Shown here: positions 54,995-64,000 of the stretch, in pieces
How the letters are laid out: the number at the start of each line of letters is the position of its first letter
Position numbering within the stretch: position 1 is the first letter of the stretch
Source of the DNA: Macrotrachela quadricornifera
Lineage: Eukaryota > Rotifera > Eurotatoria > Philodinida > Philodinidae
NCBI GenBank assembly: GCA_022393335.1
Contig: JAJEKB010021543.1
Location: 206,008-270,007 of the forward strand
Length of the DNA stretch: 64,000 nt
Direction of reading: 5' to 3'
Made by a program: the position numbers and the translations under genes
The notes under the pieces: generated by a model
The model's database searches: none
Seen by the model: only the letters and a program-made list of their open reading frames with translations
What the model was told of the DNA's origin: nothing

Positions 54995-57496
54995 TACGAC
55001 TGTTACACGTGTTTTTTTTCCTCGAAATTCTCCAAAAGAATGTCAACAAATCTTCTTTTACTTTTGTTATAAAAAAAAGTGAAACTCTTATCAGCAATAT
55101 ACGCAATGTGTGTTTTTAAGAAATGAAATGAATAGTGCAAGCAACTTTAGAAAAAGAATTTCGTTTTAAATATTCATTGTCAATAGAACATATATGATTC
55201 ATGTTGATGATTGTCACAGGCAAAGGAATGAAGAGAGAAAAAATCTTCAACATTTCGTGTGCTTATAGCGAATGAAATGCAACGTATTGACGATGAAACA
55301 ATCATAATCGAGTATAGTTAAGAATGAAAAGAACCATTCTTATATGAAACTCTCTCGCTCTGATTCTCAATACCTGTATTGGAAGGAGAGTAAACTACCA
55401 AGCAATTATAACGAGCAAGTATTAGTGTATTCGTCACATAGAACGAAAGAAAAAGTATATGTTAGTTTGTTCGCGTAACACGTACATTCAACGATCGAAA
55501 ATTTTCAGTCCTCATTTTTGAAATTTACTATCGTCATTTTGTCGAGTATGGTCTCAAATTTATGGAAATATATTTTGTTTTGTAAATAAGTGCTAAAAGC
55601 ACATTTAGCACTGAGATCATTAGTAGAACTAACCTATATATCGGAACAGTATGATATGTATATAGTTGTTATGGGAATAGCTGTGTTTTGTTTTGAATAA
55701 AATATCAATCATTATTGATAAGTTTTAATTTAAAGTTACTGTTTGCAATTCTTACATCAATAAATAACAGATTATAAAACTCATTAATTATTAGCTTTTA
55801 GTAGATTTCTTAAATACAAAAAAATTGAAATTCATAAAAATTTTTAAAATGCTATAATTAATTTTTTAGAATCACCAATTGTTTCGTGTTCTTATGATAC
55901 CATTCTATTATACGAGTAAAAGACAAGAAATGAATTATAATATGACTTACACAAGTGCTCTTATAGAGTATTCAGAAAAGTAAAATTATACCATAGAAAT
56001 TGTTCACCTTACTTTGTGTTAATAAATAAAAAATAAATATATTAAACCTATTATGATTGATGTGATTGTTTTCAAACGGAGTATTTCCAATTTCAACTGA
56101 ATTCTCATGTTAACTATGACAGATACACAGGTAATTGAAACTATAATAACTGTATCTTTTGACAAAATAATTCATTTTCTACGTTTTGCACGTATTTGCA
56201 GCGATTTTAAATAAAGTATTACTATGTATAATATCATCATGTAACGAAAAAATGTGTATTGTTGGTTTTTTACTAGTTGATCTTGACTTTTTTTTACGAA
56301 AAATAAATACTTAAAGCTAGCTTTTTATAGGCTATATTATGCGCGTCTTGTTATCGGAAAATTTTTTATTATATTCATTAGCATTTATTATTATTGACGA
56401 TGACATGTGTCAGAGAGCATCCAGATCATTTGTCATATTATATTTATATGATATAGTCAATTTTTGATTGAAATTCAAAATGATGAAGTTAATTTATTCT
56501 TTAATTAATTCGTCCGATTGATTATATTATCTTCGTCTTTGTGAAATACAATTTAAAAGAGAGTACCGAAGGGTCCAGGGTAGAAAATTGATCCTTCCCT
56601 CTCTCACAGACAATGACAGATGGACTCAATACCGTTTCTTTCCATCGATATAATTAATTTCTAATTTTTACTAATGTTTTCGGAGTATTTTGGCACTGGA
56701 AAATTATTGTGTCTGTATAAAGCTTGCCATACATTATACAATTCAATGCAATTTCTCAGAGAAAAAAACTAGAAAAATGGCAATATTTAACTAATTATTA
56801 ATTAATATATTCGAAGAATCTTGGTTTTGTAACTCTTTAGTTCACTATTTAATTAATCCATAGTCTTCTAATAGAGCCGATGAACTTTTGTTCAGACATA
56901 GTCTCATATTAAAAATGGTCATCTATACAAGGAGAGGAGGGTTATCTATAAGTTTATGATCAAGTTTTATCTACCTGGAATCAGCACTAGTAGCTATATC
57001 GTATTTCATATATGAAATCCGCAGAGACTGTGTTAACAGTTTTTTTTTAGAATGTTTTCTTTTCACTCACATCTTTCACATTCTACATTCTTTCTATACA
57101 TATTACAACCTAATAAAAAGAAAAGATATTATATGAAATAAATAAATAGTAACTTCTTACAAAAACTATTTTTTTTTAAAGATATCAATGGAAAACATAA
57201 AGGCAAAACATAATTAATGTGAATATACGTATAGATTAACGTTGTCAAAAATTTATGGTAAAATGTTCTTTCAGAAAATGAAGAAAATTGTATACATGAA
57301 TCAAAAAGAAAGGAGCACATGTTTTCTCGAAAAAATAAGATATTTTTCAAGTTTGTACTCTTTTATTCCTATAGTGGTATTGAAAATCATAAAAATACTT
57401 TTCATTCATTAATATTTCGTTAGATTTAATCATTCTATTTTGATAATTTACAAGATGAAAAAATATCGAAGACTCAAAAAGAAAAAACGGAACTTT
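54995..57496. other. Intergenic, nothing recognised
   Basis: About 2.5 kb of AT-rich DNA between two minus-strand genes. No supported gene, RNA or clear repeat. Confidence 0.5.
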
Positions 57497-59326
57497 CTAC
57501 AAATGATATGATACTCTAGTTGAAGTTCTATTTGATTGATTATTATCAATGAAACGATAATGTTCATTATTTTGAAAATGTGATTCCACGAGTATAACAG
57601 GTGGAGGAAATGATGAATTAAATGCGGATGGAGGTAAATCAATTAGACTAGATAAATTCATTTGACATGGATTTGTTTTATCAAAAATATAATATTGATC
57701 TATTTTTGATTGAATATTAACAACTGTATTATTACTTGCAGTAATATTTCGACTATTACATATAGATATCAATGGTATTGAACTATTTGTGCTAATATAG
57801 TTGTCAGTAATATAAAGATTATTAGCATTATTAGATTGAAGAAGACCATAACTATAATTTCCAAAAATAAATGTTGATGATTCTATGCGAATATCACTAA
57901 TAACGGGAACTAATTGTACGGGATCGGGTACAATAGTTATAATACCTTGTTGCTGTCCAATACCTTCATTACAGTTAATATAAAGATTTTCAGTCAATGT
58001 TACATTTTGACTTGCAGGACCTTCATGCCAATATAGTGATGGTTGAAAAAGAATAGCTGGTCCACTTGTTCTATTAAAAACTGATTGTTTTATATTAATA
58101 TTTCGTGTTTCTAATAAAACACCATGAGCTCGATTATTCTCAACAGTAAAGTTTCGTATTGTAAGTAAAGGTGTATCAGCAACACAAGCAAAATCACCAA
58201 CACTAGCATTTATTGAATCAGTAAAAATAAATAATCGTGAAGTACTAGTATAGACTGTCGATGAAACAATTGTACCTATGCTATAAACTGTAAATGGTTG
58301 TTTATTACTGCTAAATTCTAGACGTGTCCCATCACCAATATTAAGTGGATCAGTCCAATTAAATGCTTGAATAACTAATGCACTGGAATTAATTATTTCG
58401 GCAACAATTAAATAAGGTGTTAGGACATTTAATCCATCATCACCTTGCATTTGACATTTACTATCTGATAAAGATACATATTCTCTAGTATCTATAAAAT
58501 GCATACAATCAGAATTAGCACTCAACCAACATCCATTACATGGTGTAACATGATAATCGAGAACAGTTAAACGTTTTATTCTATTGGTAACTAAGGCCAT
58601 ACCCCAAGATGAATGAATATTAATTGACTGAATAGTCAAGTCTACCGAATCAACAACAACAACACCATGAACAAAAATATAATAAACAGCAACAATTGCA
58701 TTTCCTATAGCAAATTTTGTTGGTGATGCCAAAGGTATACGTAAGATTCCAGTTGAAACGATAGTAGTATTAATATTGCTTGGTGGTGTTTGATAAAAAT
58801 TATATGTTTGTGAACCGAATGCTGGTCTCATTTCTATCGGATCATATCGAATAAGTCCTTGGACTTGTCGATTAATATCAGTTCGATGAGGTGGTTGTAT
58901 CTGAACGTCTAAATAAGTATTTGTAACATTAACAACATACCCAGCAGTAAATGGTAATGGATCAAAAACAATTGATAATGAATTAATTTTTAATCCATTA
59001 CAATATTCAGCAAAAAATATACTCATTATTGATGTACCCACTAATAGTGTTTGACCTATTCCTTGTCCTGTAATTGTCAAATTAGTTGCATTAGATATAA
59101 CAATTGTTGATGATAAATTATATGTACCATATCCGAAAACAATAGTACTATTCAATCTATAGTTAATGGCTGTATCGATAGCCAATTGAAGTTCATTTGT
59201 ATCATCAATATTATCATTTGGATATGCACCAAAAGATGAAACATAAAATGTTTCTCCTATGACCGATACATATTTCATGTACATTATGATCATAATAAGC
59301 CAATTGCGTACAATATTCATTTTCAT
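57497..59326 (-). CDS. Secreted parallel beta-helix protein, GH110-like
   Basis: An intronless 609-residue protein with an N-terminal signal peptide (about 1-24) and many N-glycosylation sequons. The fold is a pectin-lyase-type right-handed beta-helix: it starts YVSSFGAYPNDNIDDTNELQ, continues TIVISNATNLTITGQGIGQT, and has repeated short strands such as TIQSINIHSSWGMAL and LTIRNFTVENNRAHGVLLET. The segment CMHFIDTREYVSLSDSKCQM then GDDGLNVL resembles the conserved core of GH110 alpha-galactosidases, where two aspartates and a following Asn act in the active site. An extracellular glycosidase acting on galactose-capped glycans is possible but unproven; other beta-helix families share the fold. 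The bacterial-like family and lack of introns suggest transfer. Confidence 0.75.
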   Translation of the reverse strand: MKMNIVRNWLIMIIMYMKYVSVIGETFYVSSFGAYPNDNIDDTNELQLAIDTAINYRLNSTIVFGYGTYNLSSTIVISNATNLTITGQGIGQTLLVGTSIMSIFFAEYCNGLKINSLSIVFDPLPFTAGYVVNVTNTYLDVQIQPPHRTDINRQVQGLIRYDPIEMRPAFGSQTYNFYQTPPSNINTTIVSTGILRIPLASPTKFAIGNAIVAVYYIFVHGVVVVDSVDLTIQSINIHSSWGMALVTNRIKRLTVLDYHVTPCNGCWLSANSDCMHFIDTREYVSLSDSKCQMQGDDGLNVLTPYLIVAEIINSSALVIQAFNWTDPLNIGDGTRLEFSSNKQPFTVYSIGTIVSSTVYTSTSRLFIFTDSINASVGDFACVADTPLLTIRNFTVENNRAHGVLLETRNINIKQSVFNRTSGPAILFQPSLYWHEGPASQNVTLTENLYINCNEGIGQQQGIITIVPDPVQLVPVISDIRIESSTFIFGNYSYGLLQSNNANNLYITDNYISTNSSIPLISICNSRNITASNNTVVNIQSKIDQYYIFDKTNPCQMNLSSLIDLPPSAFNSSFPPPVILVESHFQNNEHYRFIDNNQSNRTSTRVSYHL

Positions 59327-60797
59327 CTCTAATTTTGTTTTTGAAAATTTTTTTATAAAATGAAAGTTGTTTTATATATATCACTCATGGACACTCCAAT
59401 AGATAAGAATAATATCAAAATATTCTTTTTTTTCGAATCTGACAAGATACCTTTATTTACCTTTCTTATTATAGAATAAAAGACAAACTTAAAATATTCT
59501 ATGAACTTAGATAGCTCATGTTTTTTTGTTTGTATAAAGTGATTACTATATTATATCCTAAATCAAACAATATCAATAGAAATAGAAATTAAAAGAAAAT
59601 ATCATTCTGATTTTCATAGACATCCAGTAAGTTTTTCTGTATCATCCACTGCTGTTATTAATAGTTGTTTTTCTTGTAGAATCATCATTCATGAAAACCG
59701 AAGTAGATGTATATTTATTGTAATAACATAAGAAATTAAAATTATATGCTAAAAAATAGGGATGGTACTGTCACTTTCTTTTCAGAAAAGAAAGTTATCA
59801 AGTTAGATAGATGTTAATCGATACGATGAACAATTAGTAACAATACTTCTTTTGCCATACAAAAACTAGTCGACACATTTACAAAAAAGTACAACTAACT
59901 ATATTAACTGGAATCTTATGTTTAATATCCTACGATTCACATGTGCTTGATGATCATTTTAGCAAGAATTTTTTTTTAATGAATCATGTTTCACTTTAGA
60001 TAAAAACCAAAATTAGTGAAAATAGTCTTGATTATATGAGATCGATTAGGATTTAAATTTTCACATTAGCTTTTTTTTTTGAGATGTTGTAAGATAAAAG
60101 AGTGGACTTCCCTTAACGAAAATTTCGGTATTTCACTAACAGAGAAAACAATCTTGAAATGATAAAATTCTTTAAAAGCAGTGATTTTCAAGGAAATATG
60201 AGTTCTTAATATTAAAACTACAAAATAAAATGATTCATTTATAAATGAGTATTCTATGCTAACACTGTAAAGATGTTCTTTTTGAGTTGTAACGTTGCAA
60301 TTACGTGTATCATCATCGAAAATGGTCGTTGGCATAAAAGAATTGTACTAAATATAATTTCAAGTGTTTGGTATACTACTTTTTCTTGATTACAAAATCA
60401 ACTATACCATCTACGTAGTTACCTGACGTAATGTTATGGAGATGCGTGATAATGAGTTTCAGCTTATCCTCTCTTTTGATTCTATTACGCTTCCGCATGT
60501 CTATTTTTGTTATTGTATGTTAATATTATTAAGTTGATGAGATATTCTTGTATACTTCTGTTCTTTCACGGTTTTGATAGTCGTTGATATATGTTGGTAT
60601 GCAAGCGAGAGGCATTCCTTTTTTTCACATTCATCCGATGTATTTCTTGTGCAAAGATAGGAAAGAGAATATATGTATCATCGTCCTACGTATTCTCTTT
60701 CATATTTTTTATGCTCCTCGGCAATCAATGAGAAGCAAAAAAAAGTCGCTTTTCTTTCTCTCTGGTTATTAGAAAAAAACAAGTTGTCGACGAAAGC
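59327..60797. other. Intergenic between divergent genes
   Basis: Divergent promoter region between the minus-strand beta-helix gene and the plus-strand P450. AT-rich, with no gene seen. Confidence 0.5.
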
Positions 60798-62327
60798 ATG
60801 GTGTTTTGTGCGACGACAATTGCATTGCTGCTTGTTTTTGTCTCGATAATTTACTGGTATTTTAAATGCATTTACTGTGCTAACAACAACCAAACCAAGA
60901 AAATACATGGTCCGAAACCTGAATGGTTTTTCGGCAATCTCAGAAACACAGGTATTATTTCTGGTAAAGTGGCATTTCACGAAATTTACCTTGATCTAAA
61001 GCAAAAGTATGGAGATGTATTTTCCTTTTGGATTGGACCTATCTATTGTGTGAATCTTTCACGAGTCGAACATGTTCAGCATGTACTAGCTGACAGACAA
61101 ACTTATGATCAGGCACATCTTACAACTAACAGCTTTGGTATTCTTTTTCCATCTGGTCTAATTTCCTTACGAGGTAATGATTGGAAACGTCATGCTCGTT
61201 TCATGCTTCCGACGTTTCGACGAGCAAAAATTACACCCTATTTTGATACAATTGTCGATTGTCTTGATCGTTTCATCGACAAGCACTTAACCCATAATGG
61301 TAGTAAGATTCACACGGACCTTGTGATACAATGTCAACAGCTTTTACTCAATATCATTGCACGAATTGCTTTCGATTACGATCTTGAGCAAGCATCAACT
61401 ACTGGTCCTGATCTTCGACAAGCATTCAACGATTTTGTGTGTAATATTGATAAATTATTTATACTAGGTGCACTTCCACGTTGGTTGGGCAGATTGTTTT
61501 TGATGATGCATTGGAAATTTCAACGAGCCACACGCATCATGAAACACTATGTTATGCAGATTATTACAGAAGAACGAAATCGACAACAAGAACACCAAGA
61601 TTCAATTCTACCAAAAAAACCAAAAAATTTAATTGCTTCACTCGTTGCAGCGGTCTACGGAGAATCATCATCTTTAACTGAAACATCATTGACACCAAAT
61701 GAATTATTTGATGAAGTGTTAATATCAATTTTAGGCGGTTTTGAAACGACGTCAACAGCACTTTCATGGTTTATTTTCTATATGTCCAAATATCCGAATG
61801 TTCAGCAAAAGATCAAGGAGGAACTGAAAGAACATCATTTAATGTCTGATGCTCCGCTAACACAAGAAATATTAGATTCACTGGTCTATGTTGAGTGTGT
61901 CACAAAAGAAGTTCTTCGGTATGCACCAATTGCTGCGTCTTTTGCCCGAGAAGCAACTCGTGACGATATGATCGATGATATTCCGGTGAGAAAAGGAGAT
62001 CATATCCTTATTCTTACTCAAAATTTACATCGTGATCCGCGTTATTGGAATATTGATCCATCTAAATTTATACCCGAACGATTTCTCGAAGAAGACAAAT
62101 CACCTCCACATGGCGCTTATTTACCATTTGGTGGAGGACACCGAGCATGTGCTGGTCAAGATTTAGCTCTTTTCGAATTGAAAATTGCTATTACACGTCT
62201 AATGCAGCGAGTCACATTTGAAGATCCAGGTGAAGAAGCAAATAATTCAGGGGAATTTATGCAACGCATCGCCTGCTTTCCTAAGTATCTTGCTGTTCGC
62301 GTTCATACAGATTCAAACAAAACTTAA
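60798..62327 (+). CDS. Cytochrome P450, intronless
   Basis: 509 residues with an N-terminal membrane anchor (ATTIALLLVFVSIIYWYF) and the hinge HGPKPEWFFGNL. P450 signatures are complete: WKRHARFMLPTF in the C helix, I-helix GGFETT (313-318), ExxR as EVLR (Glu371-Arg374), PERF, and the haem loop FGGGHRACAG with Cys451. The chemistry would be NADPH-dependent monooxygenation at the ER. It differs strongly from the P450 at 9261-10982 in gene structure (no introns against two) and haem-loop sequence, so the pair is not a recent duplication. Clan assignment is uncertain. The frame is intact and the ATG directly precedes the anchor. Confidence 0.93.
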   Translation: MVFCATTIALLLVFVSIIYWYFKCIYCANNNQTKKIHGPKPEWFFGNLRNTGIISGKVAFHEIYLDLKQKYGDVFSFWIGPIYCVNLSRVEHVQHVLADRQTYDQAHLTTNSFGILFPSGLISLRGNDWKRHARFMLPTFRRAKITPYFDTIVDCLDRFIDKHLTHNGSKIHTDLVIQCQQLLLNIIARIAFDYDLEQASTTGPDLRQAFNDFVCNIDKLFILGALPRWLGRLFLMMHWKFQRATRIMKHYVMQIITEERNRQQEHQDSILPKKPKNLIASLVAAVYGESSSLTETSLTPNELFDEVLISILGGFETTSTALSWFIFYMSKYPNVQQKIKEELKEHHLMSDAPLTQEILDSLVYVECVTKEVLRYAPIAASFAREATRDDMIDDIPVRKGDHILILTQNLHRDPRYWNIDPSKFIPERFLEEDKSPPHGAYLPFGGGHRACAGQDLALFELKIAITRLMQRVTFEDPGEEANNSGEFMQRIACFPKYLAVRVHTDSNKT

Positions 62328-62756
62328 GTCATGCATTGTATAAATAATTACAACAAATTTTACATGATAAACAACGTTGTTTATCGATATGTTGTTCTTC
62401 TAGACCACAATTTATTTACTTAGTAATAAATTAGTTGTTCAGTAAAAATGTTGAATACTGAGTAAAACAAAATAGTTGCTAGGTTGGATAATAACCTTGA
62501 AGCAGAAAATTTTTTTGTTATGTTAATAAATCAGACTAGACATATATTTTTGATATTTTCTTCGAAAGAAATATTTTTTCATTAATACAGATAAAACAAT
62601 TTTCGAACGTTAAAAAATGGAGATATATTGTTTTGCAAATTGTTCTCTAGAATAATATTCTTGGAGTAAATTTATTTATTTCTCTATCGATTTTCGGTTT
62701 TCACAGTAAAATATATCATATTTCACTCAAATTTGTAGGTAAAAGAAGATATAATA
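62328..62756. other. Intergenic spacer
   Basis: AT-rich 3' flank of the P450 gene. Nothing recognised. Confidence 0.4.
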
Positions 62757-63325
62757 TTAGGTTGTGGAAAAAGTTCGTGCGCCGTGTTATAATATTAATA
62801 CTAGTAACACAGTGCACGAACGTTTTCCTCAACCTAGTATACCATGTTGTAGAGGTTTTTGAGGCGCATCGAACGGTATATGATAACTCTTATTTTCATA
62901 AGCCTTTGAAGGAACTAGAGTCAATTTGCTAATAAACGACTATGCGCCTATATCCACACTCGCTCACACTTACATCCACAAGATGGTCGGAGATGCTACG
63001 TGTATGAAACTGCAGTCCGTCAAAAACTATACAAAATCGTATATGAGGAAAAGTATTTTACAAATACTTTCAACTAATAGCAGACATCACAATATTCAGT
63101 AACTAATCATGTTTGAGTGTGGGGGTGGATGTGAGTGTATAGTCGTTTATCAGTAAATTGACTGTAGTTCCTTCAAAGCCCTATGAAAATAAGAGTTGTC
63201 ATATATCATTCGATGCGCCTCAAAAAGCTCTACAACATGGTATACTAGGTTGAGGAAAACGTTCGTGCACCGTGTTACTAGTATTAATATTATAACACGG
63301 CGCACGAACTTTTTCTACAACCTAA
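62757..63325. mobile_element. mariner-like palindromic element with terminal hairpins
   Basis: Begins TTAGGTTGTGGAAAAAGTTC and ends with its inverse, GAACTTTTTCTACAACCTAA. The flanks ATA/TAT fit a TA target. The arms are nearly perfect inverted repeats for about 190 bp (CATGTTGTAGAGGTTTTTGA against TCAAAAAGCTCTACAACATG). Each outer end is itself an 80-bp hairpin: 62758-62838 runs TAGGTTG ... CAACCTA, and 63246-63324 is its mirror image. The centre (about 62935-63155) has less perfect arms and no open frame. AGGTTG...AAGTTCGTGC ends resemble mariner-family terminal repeats. Confidence 0.88.
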
Positions 63326-64000
63326 TATTTTGCGATAAGGAAAACACATAAATATAAAATGTGAAGGTAGACATACGTGACAATAGAGCAGTTAATTATA
63401 CTTATTCAGAATTAACATTATTCTTTTAGATAAATACTCTCTTCACATGAAATAAGAATCTTTTTTTCGATTTATTTAATCAATCTTCTCGAGAAATTTG
63501 AATAAACCATTTCTTCATATATCAATTTGATAGGCGATTAAGCTGCTTTTTATACGATTTCATAGCGCTCTTGAAGAGTTACAAAATGGTGTAATAATAT
63601 CGAGAAAAAAAACATTGAAATTCTAACGAGAAAGTCGACTTATTATCAGATCATATTTTCATTGAGACCTAGTAGGTTATAGATTATCGACTATACTGAT
63701 TTTGAATGTGACTATAACAGTCACCTATAGGTTGTCAGAGATCGGATTTTTAAAAACCTGTTTTCTTTAATCAACATATTATTTCTTCAAAATGAATTTC
63801 TGATCTATTCGAATTATAAATCACGCAAGATAATGTAGCATCTGTGATTTGCTTGTGTTTATACAAATGTTAATCCATGCTCTTTTCAAAATGTTCTCCA
63901 AGTTTGTTTTTCTCCATTTGCTTCAATTGAATAGTATAAAAAAAACGAGATTGCAGCGAATCAACCTTCGTTAATTGTGTTGTTTCTTACAAAAATGATG
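63326..64000. other. Intergenic, nothing recognised
   Basis: AT-rich to the end of the window. No supported gene. Confidence 0.5.

Noticed and set aside
1..64000. CRISPR array or bacterial operons
   Set aside because: No regularly spaced repeat-spacer pattern and no bacterial gene order. Short spliceosomal introns and a eukaryotic tRNA rule out a prokaryotic source.

Overview
The window looks like nuclear DNA of a bdelloid rotifer, or a close metazoan relative, but this is an inference from gene content because there is no rRNA or mitochondrial marker. The supporting signs are strong AT richness, very short GT-AG introns (about 45-115 bp), an arginine ADP-ribosyltransferase fused to leucine-rich repeats, an F-box protein, a YHYH protein, and several intronless genes of bacterial character (nucleoside-hydrolase-like, GH110-like beta-helix, HipA-like kinase, blasticidin-deaminase-like) beside ordinary animal genes.

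Layout. 1-2300 is repetitive: islands of the palindrome ACCGCGGT, a GATA-type microsatellite, and an 87-bp tandem duplication. 2300-9250 is gene-poor and holds Tc1/mariner transposase relics and inverted repeats. 9261-10982 (minus) is a three-exon cytochrome P450. A tRNA-Lys(CTT) follows at 11642-11714. From 12.5 to 22.5 kb all genes are on the plus strand: a ZIP-family membrane protein that has lost its metal ligands, a nucleoside-hydrolase-like protein, a membrane-anchored RNase H, NF-YB, and an SGF11/ATXN7L3 homologue only 224 bp downstream of NF-YB. 24.7-26.5 kb holds a decayed ankyrin/ADP-ribosyltransferase locus split by a palindromic element. A sigma-class GST (minus) lies at 28.8-29.5 kb.

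30-33.5 kb is rich in mobile DNA and repeats: a foldback element, a TTAA-bounded piggyBac-like element and a 34-bp minisatellite. An F-box gene (33.9-35.6 kb), a YHYH protein (39.1-40.2 kb), a deaminase-like ORF (42.7 kb), a multi-span dual-specificity phosphatase (minus, 43.4-44.3 kb) and a HipA-like kinase (47.0-48.8 kb) follow. 50.7-52.7 kb (minus) is a graveyard that includes a decayed USO1/p115 gene whose introns are still visible. The last part carries the ADP-ribosyltransferase-LRR gene (minus), a secreted beta-helix protein (minus), a second, intronless P450 (plus), and a mariner-like palindromic element with a hairpin at each end.

The genes do not form one pathway. NF-YB and SGF11 both serve transcription and may be co-transcribed. 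The two P450s and the GST fit detoxification. The most unusual material is the set of non-autonomous palindromic elements sharing a conserved sub-terminal block (consensus near GATGCAGTGTGAAAAGCTCT), plus two proteins that keep their fold but have lost metal-binding residues (the ZIP protein and the deaminase).
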